Shown: positions 48,506 through 60,035, numbered from the stretch's first letter. The stretch is 64,000 nucleotides of DNA from Cladobotryum mycophilum (GCA_036429605.1 JAVFKD010000015.1:1945421-2009420), one strand, 5' to 3'. Numbers and translations: made by a program. The notes: a model not told the origin generated them from the letters alone.

Positions 48506-49050
48506 CATTTCTGGCATTGGCTGTCTCTCTGTATGAGGATAATAGCACTGATTGATTAATTGCATTCTTCATTGCTGTCATGTTGATAAGATCAAATATA
48601 CAGTACAATACAGTGCTCAATTGACTGTGATGACATCTACAGCTGTCCAGCTTGGTACTGTAAACTCCATACTTGGACCAATCATCAGCCATGACGAAAT
48701 CAGAGATGACAAAAAAGAAGCGATGTGCACAAGCTTCACCTCTCATTCCAGTAACTCAGCCGTGGATCACTGTCAAGAAAAGTTGGATGCTTGGATGCCC
48801 CTCCCACCAATTCGCCACTCCATCAAGTCTTAGTCGATAGCTTGTTTGCTTCTTCTGCTCGTCCCGGCTTTTTCGACATCACAATACGTCATCGAGATGG
48901 ACGTCGATCAAGCTTACGTTTGGCTGTTTGCGTCGATGGCGCTCCTGCCACGCAATGAGGAACATGTTGAGTGCAATTGTAATGGATGACGGAGGGGGAA
49001 TTTATTCTATTTTGTTTCAACGTCCCCAGCACTTAGGCTTTAATAATATT

Positions 49051-49075
49051 TTCTTCTTTCTTTCTTTCTTTCTTA
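49051..49075. repeat. (TTTC)n microsatellite
   Basis: Tandem TTTC units about 180 nt upstream of the start codon at 49254, probably in the promoter or leader of that gene. Confidence 0.75.
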
Positions 49076-49253
49076 TCCTTCTTCATCTGCATTCTAAACA
49101 AAAAAAAAACAAAAAGACCGCTGAGAGCAAGTCGTGATAGCCTCACAACAGCCACTTATATGAGCATCACCATCTTCCATTGAGCAACGCAAGAGTCCTC
49201 AGCAACAAATTCTCAACAACATAGATGAGGCGACCAGCACTTTGACCATCGCC

Positions 49254-52200
49254 ATGAATATTGACGAGCATGTAGTGCCCTCGGGGCAGCACTACAGTGG
49301 CCGCAACCGCGTGCCCAACATCCAGGAATTTATGCGCGGCCTGGATGCCCAGAAGAGAGAGCGCGATGCTGCCATTGACGCCGAATTGAAGCGCAACAAA
49401 CTCAGCCCAGAGGCCAAAGACCACGACAATGAGGTCGCCGCTAAGAAAAAGGCTACTCGTTCGGTGCGAGATCCCGTCACCGGCAAGGATGTAGAGATTC
49501 GGGACGTCGACCTCGATTTCAAGGAGGCTGTCGATAACCCACAGGTGAGCATAAAGCAGCAATCTTATCAATGAGTCTGAAACTGACCAAAGCTGGACTA
49601 GTTATCTATTCCCAACGAAAATTTGGGCAAACCAACTACCATTGCCACATCGTCGAAACAATCTGGAGAAGAATATCGCTATGCCCAGGATGTCACCGCA
49701 CCCCCGACCCCATTCAAGAGGGGTCGACTTCAGATGTTCCCATCCGTAGTGAAAAGACGTCTGTTCTGTTCTACAAGACTCCATCGGTCAGCTACGAGCC
49801 CATGTTCACCTCTCTGGAGCGACGAGCCAATGTTCTCTGCGTGGGAATCTTGGTTGGCATCATTTTTATCGGCAAGATGTTTGGTGGCAGACTCATCGGT
49901 CTTATTCCCCTAGCCCTATGCGTCACATCCGGCGTCTTCTTGTGGGTAAAGGACCTCATTCGCAAGGGACGAGATTTAGAATGGTCCAGCGAGCAAGAGC
50001 GTGGCGAGACCGCCACAGTCAATTTGATTCCCGAGTCGGTTGAGTGGATGAACACGGCCATTGGTATCATGTGGGGACTCATCAACCCTGAGATGTTTAA
50101 TGCCGTCGCAGATACGTAAGTATCTCATCTATTCTGCGTTTGAAGCACCGGCTAATTAAAGCAGTCTGGAAGACGTGATGGCGGCATCTGTTCCTGGCAT
50201 CATTGAGCATGTTCGAGTTGCCGATATTCAGCAGGGCAACAACCCTCTCCGCATTCTTAACATGAGAGCTCTTCCTGATTCTCATGTCAAAGATATCAAG
50301 GACGAAATTCACAAAGAAAATACCAAGAAGATGGATGAAAACGAACTCGCTGCGGTGGAACAAGCCGGATCTTTCTACAATCTCGAGGTTTCGGTTGCTT
50401 ACCATGCCAAACCCTCTGGCACCGATATTGCATCCAAAGCCCGCAACATGGGCATGCAGCTCGTCTTTTACCTTGGAGTCAAGGGGCTTTTTGGTGTTCC
50501 TCTACCAATTTGGGTCGAGCTGATTGGTCTTGTCGCTACCGCGCGTGTGCGACTTCAACTAACACCTGATCCGCCATTCCTCAAGACGTTGACCGTGACG
50601 TTGATGGGTGTTCCGAAGGTACAAGCTGGATGCACTCCTATGATCGAAAAGGGTGTCAACATCTTGAATCTGCCCCTCATTTCCAATTTCGTTAACTGGG
50701 CAATTGGTGCGGCGGCATCCATGTACGTTGCTCCCAAGAGTTTAACGTTGGATATGAGCAAGATGCTTCAGGGAGACGACATTAAAAAGGAAACCATGGC
50801 GCTCGGTGTTTTGTTCATCAGAATCCACAAGGCTGTTGGTCTGAGCAAACAAGATCAACGTGGTAGCAAGGGCGGCGGCTCTGATCCATACATTACCATT
50901 AGTTGGAGTAAGTTTGGGAAGCCGCAATTCTGTACTCGCGTCATTCAGGATGATCTCAATCCCGTCTTTGAGGAGAGCTGCGGTCTTTTGGTCACTAGCG
51001 ACCTGATCAAGGCCGATGAGCAGCTGTCGATGGAGCTTTGGGACAGCGACCGATCCTCTGCAGATGACGTTGTTGGCAAGGTGGAGCTGAGCATTCAGAA
51101 ACTTATCCAACATCCCGGAAAGATGTTCCCACAGGTATCTAAGCTATGTGGCGTGAAGGCCGACAGCAGCATGCCTGGGGAACTCCACTGGGAAGTTGGA
51201 TTCTTTGGCAAGACTCAATTCCGAAAAGCACTTCGCACTGACGGTCGCAATATCAATCTCCCCAAGGAACTCAGCGACAAGACAGAGTTCCAGGATGAAA
51301 AGGGTGCTGTTGAAAACGAGCAAGAGGATGCTGTAGTGCATACACCACCTGATCCCCTCTGGCCTTCTGGCGTGCTCAGCATCGTTGTTCATCAGATTGT
51401 CGGCCTCGAGCTGGCAAATATCAAGGGATCTAACGGTAACCGAAGAGGCAAAGAGTACGAACCCGCAAGACCAGAGGCAGGCGAAGTCAAGGAGGAGCAG
51501 AGCAAGAAGCTACCAAGCTCCTACTGTACAATTCTTGTCAACGATGACTTGGTTTACAAAACACGAACCAAGGTCGTTTCCTCACAGCCAATCTTTAATG
51601 CTGGAACAGAAAAGTTTGTTCGTGACTGGCGATCCTGCATCGTTACTGTTGCGGTTCGCGATTCTAGGAATCGACAGCACGACCCTCTCATTGGGGTCAT
51701 TCCTCTGCGATTGAGCGACCTCATGCAAACTAGCAGTGAGGTGACCCGATGGTACCCCCTGGATGGTGGCATTGGGTTTGGAAGAATCCGTATTTCTCTA
51801 CTCTTCCGATCCGTCGAGCTGAGGCTCCCACCTCCACAACTTGGCTGGGATATTGGTACCTTTGAGTTTTTGTCTGATTCGATCACGGCCTACAACTACT
51901 CACCGGCGGCCAAGGCTAGACTACGTCTGCGTACTGGAGGCTCATCCGCCAACATCAAGAAGGAAGACTCTGAACAGTTGGACGGCGGCATGAAATTCAA
52001 CGTTGCTTCACGAGATGGCAAACCAAACCTTCGACTACCAGTTCGTTACCGATATCGATCGCCAATCTTTATGGAGTTTTACCCCTCTGGAAAGCGAAGT
52101 GCCGATGCCTTTGCTGCCTTGTGGCTCCTAGAGCTTGTCGATGGCGAAGAAAATGAGTTTGATGTTCCTCTATTCAGATGCAACAACAGCATGCGACTTT

Positions 52201-52973
52201 CGCAGAACTATATTACTCAGGAGAACTACCAAAACATTCCTGATTTGGACATTACGGAGATTGGACGAGTCCGGTTCAGGGGTCGCTTCTCTGCAGGAAC
52301 AGATTCTGATCACGTCAGATTTGTCAGCGACAATGACTCTCGAGAGACCATTGAGACCTGGGAGGCATGCTACGCTGAAGGTGTCCGTCAACAAGAAGTA
52401 CAACCTGAAGTTCCTCCATTGGTTCAGAAGCTTCACGATGAATCTTTGACTCAGGGCCGAGACGTCTTGGCCCAAGCTGATGACAAGGAAAAGGAGAGGT
52501 GGCTGGCCAAGGACGGTACTGATTGGAGTGGAGCCTTTGGCAAAGATCCAAGAGAGCTCATGGTCAACCAGCCAGACCCTGAACACGACAGCGAGGAGTA
52601 TGATAAGTTTAATGAAGAGGTAGATTATGAAGACGACGAAGACCCTGATCTTGGCGTTAAGGATGCCGAGACAGAACCCTCGGATGATGGTGAGGTAGCT
52701 GACGGTGGTATGCGCCCATCACTAGACAGCCGCGCAACTAATGATAGCCAGCTGTCGAGACAGACCACCAGCAGCAGCAAGAATCCGATCAAGGCATACA
52801 AGGACTACCGGGAGCGCAGTCGAGATTTGCACCGCAAACACCGAGGGTTGATGCAGTGGCGACCACTGAGAAACGCGCAGTTTGCTAAAGACGAGGCGAA
52901 GTTTGCCGTGAGAAAGGTAACACGTCTCGGATCATTGGATGGTAGGAAGCCTGACGTGGAGACTGAGGTTTAG
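49254..52973 (+). CDS. Mug190-like membrane tether with SMP and two C2 domains (one frame break)
   Basis: Exons 49254-49544, 49602-50115 and 50165-52973, 1204 aa with one base added to the C run at 49701-49705. Two membrane segments near residues 173-215 (NVLCVGILVGIIFIGKMF, LIGLIPLALCVTSGVFLW) form an ER hairpin anchor. The SMP lipid-transfer domain follows (about 270-470; WMNTAIGIMWGLINPEMF precedes it and VELIGLVATARVRLQL lies inside). C2 domains lie at about 480-600 (SDPYITISW, DDLNPVFEE, ELWDSDRSSADD, which look calcium-competent) and about 670-800. The C-terminal tail is acidic. The layout matches extended synaptotagmin/tricalbin proteins and S. pombe Mug190, which act at ER-plasma membrane contacts. 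The role here is inferred from family. Confidence 0.88.
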
Positions 52974-53011
52974 CAGATTCGTTCATCCTGAAGTGCTTAT
53001 CGAATTATTAG

Positions 53012-53065
<54 letters not shown>

Positions 53066-53347
53066 GGGATGCCAAAAAATGAATCATGAGCTATGCGTTG
53101 GCGTTGTATGATTAGTTTGATTTGGGCTTGTCGATTCCTGTATTCATGTCTCTTGTGTCTTGAGTTGAAATAGCAATTGAACAGATTTTAGCCATATGGA
53201 ATGGTGCTTGTGATGTAAAATGAGAATACTCTTCCAGAGAAGGGTGCTGACATGGTCAAGTATGATTGTAGTTACGAAGATAGTTTTATCAATTTCTTTA
53301 TTAACTCATTACATCGATATAATCAACGACATGTCCAACATGTTTTC
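52974..53347. other. Intergenic stretch with GTT microsatellite
   Basis: 3' flanks of two convergent genes, mostly the GTT repeat and AT-rich sequence. Confidence 0.5.
53011..53063. repeat. (GTT)n microsatellite
   Basis: About 17 perfect GTT units starting 38 nt after the stop codon of the SMP/C2 gene, likely in its 3' UTR. Confidence 0.95.
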
Positions 53348-53853
53348 TTAAAACTTCTCAACATATGGACGCAGATCCAACTCTTGTGTAAAGGAAGACC
53401 TATGCTGCGTGTGCAAATGCCAGTAACTATCCGCAATCTGCAATACAAGTTAGTTTACCTCAAGAATAAGAGAGAGACAGGCAGGCGACTTACAGCTTCA
53501 GGCTTCAGCTTCCCGTCCTCCACGCCATCATTCACCACCCTGTCCTTCTGCCAGGGGGTGTCGATGCCGCCGTCGATGACGGCCAGGGCGACGTGCACGC
53601 CCTTGGGGCCGAACTCGCGGGCCAGGGACTGGGTGATGGCGCGCTGGGCGAACTTGCCCGCTGCGAAGGTGGAGAAGTAGGCGGAGCCACGGAGGGAGGC
53701 GGTGGCGCCGGTGACGATGAGGGAGGGGGTGGGGGGCTGTGGGGACGGCGGAGAGGAGTTTGGGGATGGACTTTTGGGCGAAGTAGAAGAGGCCTTCGCT
53801 GTGGGTTTGTTAGTATGTGTTTGGTTTGGTTATAGATGTGCGTATATATAGAA

Positions 53854-53884
<31 letters not shown>

Positions 53885-54385
53885 CAGTGGTGTAGAGACA
53901 GAGACACAGAGAAGGAGAGAGAGCGAGAGAGAAAGAAAGAAAAAGAAAAGAAGAGAGAAAAAGAGAGGGAGAGAGAGGGAAAGAGAGGGAGGGAGAGAAA
54001 TGAACATGGAGGATGATGGCAAGGAGAGTATCTAGTAAACGTACGTCGAAGTCGCCAAGCTAACCCTCAAATCCTCCAACCCCAACTCCAAAAACGGCTT
54101 CCTGGCCCACCCCGAATGCGCATTAAACACCACAGCCGCGAGCTGGTGGTCAGGCAACTCCTTCTCAATCTGCGCAAACGCGGCGTCCACGGACTTGGGG
54201 TCAGACAGGTCGGTGGCGATGCCGATGGCGCGGCCTCCCGCCTCGGTGATTTGGGCGACGACGGGCTCGTAGTTGGAGGGCTGGCGGGCGAGGAGGATGG
54301 TGGTGTAGGATTGGGAGAAGCGGAGGGCGGTGGCGGCGCCGGTGCCGGAGCCGACGCCGGAGATGATGGCGTAGAATTTGGACAT
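53348..54385 (-). CDS. Short-chain dehydrogenase/reductase (frame break at paired G runs)
   Basis: Exons (minus) 54385-54045, 53798-53494 and 53437-53348, about 245 aa after correction. The frame changes across two neighbouring runs, 53725-53729 and 53731-53736; one base added to each, or one base removed from one, restores it. The cofactor loop is SGVGSGTGAATALRF (variant TGxxxGxG). The NNAG-equivalent is VVFNAHSG. The family's block LIVTGATASLRGSAYFS is present, in which the usual YxxxK is replaced by F-S-T-F-A-A-G-K, so the catalytic tyrosine is Phe. The C terminus reads SYWHLHTQHRSSFTQELDLRP. This SDR subgroup is common in fungi; the substrate is unknown. Intron 1 is 246 nt and carries a GA microsatellite. 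Confidence 0.82.
53851..53999. repeat. (GA)n-rich tract inside an intron
   Basis: Perfect GA units at 53855-53878 and imperfect GAGA purine sequence to about 53999, within intron 1 of the SDR gene. It explains the unusual intron length. Confidence 0.85.
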
Positions 54386-55157
54386 TTTAGGTGTGAAGGA
54401 GGGAGGTTTGATGAGATTGGTGGTGGGAGATGGGGTTATGAAGATGGTGATATGAAACGAGGTTGTGAATATGTGGATGGAGTTGGTGTTGTAGGGTGTA
54501 ATGAATGAACAGTCGTGGAGGGAAGAGGACACTGCTATATATACATCAAACACTCCAATTACTCCAGATATTCGAAATACTAAATAAAAGGGTTCAAATA
54601 GAATTGGCGGTATGATTGATAATTCTAGACAAAATTGCGCAACTTCCGGTTTACCCATCAGAGGTGGCATCATGTCCCCCGTCCTACAACCTGTCATTGC
54701 ATGTTACTCCAGATTAGAAACTTGGATTATAAAGCAAAAAAGTGGCTATAAGTCTCCGCAAATGGCGTGCGACTTGCGGGTGGGTGGATTACCACTTTGG
54801 GAAAGATGTCGATGACGATTCATAACTAATCGTTATTTGGGTTGAGAAATGATCAGTAATTGGATAAAAACAATTACGTGCACGAACAGGATATAGAAGG
54901 GTGTTTGGGGAAATATGTAGATGTTCACATACAGTATGAATGGTATTACAATCACACAGTGTGTCAACAATTATGGAGACGCCGGCATTAAGTTGTTCGG
55001 CCCCTCATGCGCATTGAGTTGGAGAATGTCATCATAAGTAAGCTTCAAGGGTGAGGAGAACATCACAGATGAGGCTATAGGCAAAGTCATTATATTTTGT
55101 AGTACGAGAGGTGATTGCACAGGTTCTATTAACAAATATACATTAGATTACTCTCAT
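54386..55157. other. Intergenic region upstream of the SDR gene
   Basis: About 0.77 kb, promoter of the SDR gene on its left and 3' flank of the HNH gene on its right. No coding region is seen. Confidence 0.45.
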
Positions 55158-56415
55158 CTACACCCCTACGCGGCCATCCCACCAACCATCCATCCTCAGT
55201 TGGACTAAGCGGCCAAGCGGGGTCGAACCATCGACACGTACATCCTGTTCTTCCTTGTCCTCGAGTATTTTATCGATATAAGCTCCCGCCGCAGAGAGAT
55301 GGGGGATATGGGCAATGGCGCGGTGGATGGCAAGAAGCCGGGGCGAGGGAGGGTCGATTGTTCGCTCCTCGGTAACGAAAAGGGAGCGAGTAACGGGTAG
55401 CAGATGATTGAGGGCAGCGTAAGGAAGGAATGTGTCCATCTTGTACGTGTTTGGTGCGTCACCCACGGGTTCGAAATAGATCTGGAAATCGCTGAAAAAA
55501 ATTGCAGATTACTTGTAAGCGTCAAGGCATTGCGCGGTCTATCCACCTCGGGGCCGTCGATGAGATGAACCACGTCACTGTCAAACATATTCAAAATCTT
55601 CAAAGCCGCTGCTCGGGAACCGTCCTGCGCTGGTTAGTTCTCGTGCAAAACATTGGGAAATTAACAAGGAGAACATACGAGCTCCGAACCTGGGTTCGAT
55701 TTCATCAGAGAGTGCGGTAAAATATGAGCCACTTCTAGGGTTTCAAATACTTCGCCAGTGAGGAGGCCATTGTCATCGTCCCGGGCATCGTTAGCCGCCT
55801 TCTGCATGCGCTTGACAGCTTGGGCTTGATCGAATCTACGTGAAATCACACAGCGATGCCTGTCACGCACGAGGCAGTCGCCTCGAAGAGACTTCAATCG
55901 AGCCGATGTTCCAGTGAAAGACTGGCCACCAGCTCGGGCTCGCTGGACCGCTGAGTGGTATGCAGGAGACAGCTGCGGAGTCCGTTTAGTTGATGCCTTT
56001 ACTGAGAAGAGTTAGCGGGTGCATTCTCAGCGAAGGAGCAGAGAAGCTCTCTCTCTCTCTCTACAAGGAAGAAAAAGTTATCGATCAAGAAATCAGCAAA
56101 CCCAATCAGCTTGGACAGGATGCGATCCTCCGTCTCTTTGGTTGAAAGATCAACGTCATCATCTTGTTCATTCATCGACAAGCCGACAGCGTTGAAAAAG
56201 GCCCGCAAGACGCTATCCTTGGACTTGTCGGATATCGCATACTCATAAGTTAGCTGCAGTAACTTGGTCCGGCTGTATTGTCCATTGAGCATAATGCTTG
56301 CTCCATTCTCATAATGTTTGAGAATTCCATAGAAGCGGGTTCTCGCCTGAATACGCTCGTCATCCTCTATAGGAGGGTCTGATGAGAATATGATCAGTTC
56401 TTCGAGAGAGGCCAT
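55158..56415 (-). CDS. HNH-endonuclease-domain protein (fungal family)
   Basis: Exons (minus) 56415-56065, 55996-55679 and 55624-55158, 378 aa with one base added to the A run at 55495-55501. The core is a fungal HNH domain: SLRGDCLVRDRHRCVISRRFD (second Cys pair-like), LEVAHILPHSLMKS with the AH of the HNH motif, then FDSDVVHLIDGPEVDRPRNAL with the Asn, and FQIYFEPVGDAP. The tail DPPSPRLLAIHRAIAHI is typical of the family. Many fungal genomes carry dozens of such HNH proteins; their function is unknown and nuclease activity is inferred. Intron 1 (56064-55997) uses GTAGAG and an AAG acceptor after CTCAG; this join keeps the frame, but the site is less certain than the others. Confidence 0.8.
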
Positions 56416-56594
56416 GTTGATTTGAAGACAAGACACCGCAGCCGCCAGGTGCGGTGAGTAGAGATGTTGTCGGGCAAATCTCGGTTACCGTACGGGGAAG
56501 TGTCGATATAGATGCTTCACCAGCGCTACTAGGCATCTATATAGGTTTACTTCTTCGCTAATTGGAGGCTGTGGTTGCTTGGCTTGCTCTCTTG

Positions 56595-56902
56595 CTAGAA
56601 TTCCTCCATGGTACCGCCAACCACTGCGCCAATTGTAGCAACAACCGCGATAACAGCGATGATGAATGTTCTCCGCCGCAAGCCGCATATTGTAGTTGTA
56701 GCCCTTAGCTCTCTCTCTACTGAGGATTCGTCGAATTTATCTCGCGATGACGTTTCGTAGTATGGCAGGCCTGGGGTAGCATTTTGGTCAACTTCTGGAA
56801 GTTGTTAGTCAGGGGCTACCTCGGGATAGGACGCATGGGGTTCAGGATATGGTTGACCTCCAAGGTACCGCAACTGTAGCCATGCCGCCCAGAGTAATTC
56901 AT
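56595..56902 (-). CDS. Probable small single-pass membrane protein
   Basis: Proposed exons (minus) 56902-56869 and 56794-56595, 77 aa, with a 74-nt intron: weak GTACCT donor, strong CTGACTAAC branch, TTCCAG acceptor. The product has a Pro/Tyr/Asn-rich N terminus (DQNATPGLPYYE), a charged middle (ERELRATTTICGLRRR) and one C-terminal hydrophobic segment (TFIIAVIAVVATIGAVVGG). This looks like a fungal family of short tail-anchored proteins. If not spliced, the same region reads in another frame as GGQPYPEPHASYPEVAPD, then hits TAA at 56807-56805; that reading would make it a pseudogene. The family's role is unknown. Confidence 0.5.
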
Positions 56903-58039
56903 GTTTGCTAGCAACATGCAGACACCTTTGTTCATCTAGCCTGTTGAGTGTCAAGGTTGACATTTATGTCGGAGAAGCCAGGTAATGAGGTTATAATGGG
57001 AATCGAACGGGATCGTATAACTCATGTGAAAGTGCCCGTGATGGGCAATCTCCAAGTATCACCAGCTCTTCATCTTGGACCTGAACTTTGAACTAGCCAA
57101 AGGATTCATCTGTCAAGGCTCGATTATGGCCACTAAGGGAATTAAGATTCTCCTAGATTGTGGGGCATGAGACAAATTCGAGATGCGATTCGCAAAGCGT
57201 CAGAAAACAGCACAAAAATAGATGCAACGGGGCGCAGGCGGGAGGGTGGAAACCGCTGCACTGGTTGCACCGCCGCCCAGGATAGCGTTGCGCTAATTGA
57301 TGCTGAACGGGGTTTTGAGATGGAGAGATGATTTTGCCATGAGCCAACGCGTTTGTCCTGCGGCCCGCTTAGTGATTATTTGTTTGCTGAGTTCAGGTTG
57401 AGTAAATGTATGTTTTATGCCACTTGGCAAGAAAGTGGTGGTTGGCTTCCATAGGCACTTGAGCTGGTGGCCCTAGTCCTTTCATCCCTTTGAGGGGGTG
57501 ACTAATGAAACTGAGAAAAGTCATTGCGGATATGGCGCCGTATATTCGAGGTGTTCACTGTGTAATCACAATTGAATTGTCTGACGAATATGTGAATGGT
57601 AGCTGATGGATTGCTTCAAGGGTAGTGATATGTCTACATCTTGGAGTGACTGGGGAGCGTAGGGAAACGAATCAATCGGCGTTTGTTTGGGATGTCTAGA
57701 TCCGGATGGATAAGAAATTATAATATCGTCCCTTGTTCATTGTGTCTTTGATCTTTGTTGGTGCTTCACTGTATTCCATTGCCTTTTCCGGTGTGCAGTT
57801 TGGAGGGTTGAAAGAACTGTTAGGTGGACCAACATAAACAGGTGGGGACTTTACACACTGTTTGCGCATTAGTGCAGGCACAAGCACTGCTGAGACACCA
57901 CTTCAGGGCACCTTCGATACCGTCGCGCTAGCACTGTAACGGTGGAACACGCTACCTTGGCAATTGACGACGGTTTGGAGAGACATCAACTCTCATCTCA
58001 AGAGTATGAATTAATAAACAACCACCTAATAACTCAGTC
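56903..58039. other. Intergenic region upstream of the AT-hook/C2H2 gene
   Basis: About 1.1 kb with no supportable gene. It carries the divergent promoters of the small membrane protein gene and the AT-hook gene. Confidence 0.45.
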
Positions 58040-59194
58040 ATGGACTCGTTTGATTTCGCAAGAGATGGTGTAATTCGTCCAAAGGCTCATTTCCTCACAT
58101 CCAAATCATCTTCTAGACGGAGATCGGCAGATAGTTTCGACGATGAAGATCCTCTCTCATCCACAGAAACTCAACCAACCCGGCCTCGTCTGTCCATGAC
58201 CTCGCCGTCACAGCAGCAGTCGCGCCTCGCGGTAGTGTTGAAAGCCTCGCCAAGCAAGACGCAGCCGGCGTTGACCTGGTCAGACGATGAGGCCAATGTG
58301 GCGGGGGGTCATGTCATTTCAGACCTGGCGTCGCGAACAAAGAAGCAAACACCTGGTGTGCAGCAAACACCTCTGCAAGTACAAGTAGTTTCCGAACAGT
58401 CACATGGCACAAGTATATCAACCTCTGCTTCTGCACTCAAGACTGGTACCTCGAGAGGAAGACCGAGGGGCTGGAAACCTGGCATGTCCTATGTTGAAAT
58501 GCGTGGCACCGGATCAGGAACCAGATCGGTCAGGCCAGTTGGAAGGCCACCAAAAACTACGACTACGACTGCGGCTGCGGCACGCTCTGCTCGACAAGTT
58601 AAACCAAAACCTCCTCCATCTGGATTTACGGGCTGGAAAAAGAGGGGACGACCGCCCAAGGCCTCATCACCTCAACCGTGGGAAGTCTACCGGAAGTTGG
58701 ACGCGCCATTCATAGCATTTCTGTGCGAGTGGGAAGGGTGCAAGGCAGAACTTCACAATCTCGATACACTTAGACGACACATCTACATTGTTCACAAGCA
58801 CCGTGGCCAGATCGTCTGCCGGTGGGGGAAATGCGGCAGGAGAGACGTCGTGGAACCATTTCAGGATACACAGGCATTCCGAACGCACATGGAAGCGGTG
58901 CATATCGTGCCATTCTCTTGGCACATAGGAGACGGGCCGAAGAATAGTGGTGCAGCTGGAACGAGACCAGAAGACAGGATACCAGACTATCTCAAAGATG
59001 CGCAGGGAAATCAGGTGACGCCGTCCATAGAGGACCAAGAGATGGAGGATTTGGTGACGTGGAGGAATAACCGACGAAAATTGAAGGAGCTGCTGATTCG
59101 GATGAATGAGAATTTGCCGAGCGAGGAGTCGGATGCTGCTGCAGCCGGCGGTGGTGGTGGTGACGATGAAGAAGATGATGACGACGATGACTGA
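58040..59194 (+). CDS. AT-hook and C2H2-type zinc-finger protein
   Basis: Single exon, 384 aa. The N-terminal 200 residues are Ser/Thr/basic and probably disordered, with three AT-hook cores: GRPRGW (about 146), VGRPPK (about 174) and RGRPPK (about 207). Two finger-like blocks follow: CEWEGCKAELHNLDTLRRHIYIVH (about 229-253) and CRWGKCGRR...FRTHMEAVH (about 260-290), the latter with a longer interval than the C2H2 consensus. The C terminus ends in a poly-Gly/poly-Asp acidic stretch. A nuclear DNA-binding role at AT-rich sequence is inferred. No ortholog name is known to me. The start is the first ATG after a clear non-coding leader. Confidence 0.82.
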   Translation: MDSFDFARDGVIRPKAHFLTSKSSSRRRSADSFDDEDPLSSTETQPTRPRLSMTSPSQQQSRLAVVLKASPSKTQPALTWSDDEANVAGGHVISDLASRTKKQTPGVQQTPLQVQVVSEQSHGTSISTSASALKTGTSRGRPRGWKPGMSYVEMRGTGSGTRSVRPVGRPPKTTTTTAAAARSARQVKPKPPPSGFTGWKKRGRPPKASSPQPWEVYRKLDAPFIAFLCEWEGCKAELHNLDTLRRHIYIVHKHRGQIVCRWGKCGRRDVVEPFQDTQAFRTHMEAVHIVPFSWHIGDGPKNSGAAGTRPEDRIPDYLKDAQGNQVTPSIEDQEMEDLVTWRNNRRKLKELLIRMNENLPSEESDAAAAGGGGGDDEEDDDDDD

Positions 59195-60035
59195 TTACGG
59201 AGTACAAGACTATGATGGTTTGCAAAGGCTGGAATTCATATGAGAAGGCTGGGGAATAGCAAGACTTGCGTATTGGCATTCAAGGATTGGGATAGTTTTT
59301 GGATTATCATGACAGGTAAAACAAGGTTGGGCTGTCTGCACTGATGGCATGGAAGCGGGTCGGCGCGATGAAAGAGGACGAAGCGAATTGATGGCTCAAA
59401 TTTGAAATTTCCCAATGGGAACGCGCAAAGTGATGGATGGATGGTTGACAGGGGACCATGTGCACTCTCTTTCTTTCTTTTACTGTACTTGTAATTTGTC
59501 AAGGTCGCTCCGGAGAATGTGACATTGGAAATGGGGTCTGACTGATGAGCTGTATCCACTGTATCCAGGCCCACATTCATCCGTAATGTTGGAACATGAC
59601 AGGGAAAAGCTTGGCTTGGAGGGAAAGGCAGTTATTGTTTTGCATTAGAAAGATGGACACGGCGCCACAGTTGTTACATCATAGGCATGGATTATATGAC
59701 TTGGAACTTGTACTTGTAGTCATGATGAATGAATTTTGAAGCCTTTCATAGGTATAAGTAGTAATAAAAGTTAAAAAGTATCGCGATGATCCTCCATATT
59801 TTGCGGGGGGCTTCATGATGTTGCAGAATGCAAGGTCAGCAAAACATGCAAAGACTCCGGACATTCGGTCTTTGTGCATGCTTAAACCGTACAAGTCCTT
59901 GTATGTACTATTGATGCATTCTTCATCTCATAACGGGCGTCACTGATGTCAGAAGGGTCACGGGTTGTGTTCAAGAATGGACGTTTTGTCTCAGTCGTAC
60001 GCATGCCGTGTCTTGGACTGACTGACTGACGGCAA

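Larger units (their letters stand above)
47502..49253. other. 1.75 kb gene-free stretch
   Basis: 3' flank of the MFS gene and the promoter of the SMP/C2 gene. Contains a 13-nt poly-G run and a TTTC microsatellite. No coding region is seen. Confidence 0.45.

Noticed and set aside
55481..55501. A 21-nt intron in the HNH gene ending in T-rich CAG
   Set aside because: Too short to splice, and it would remove the conserved segment after NALTLT; an extra base in the A run explains the frame better.
56990..57030. tRNA B-box-like GTTCGATTCC on the minus strand
   Set aside because: The flanking five-base arms do not pair and no A box or acceptor stem fits.
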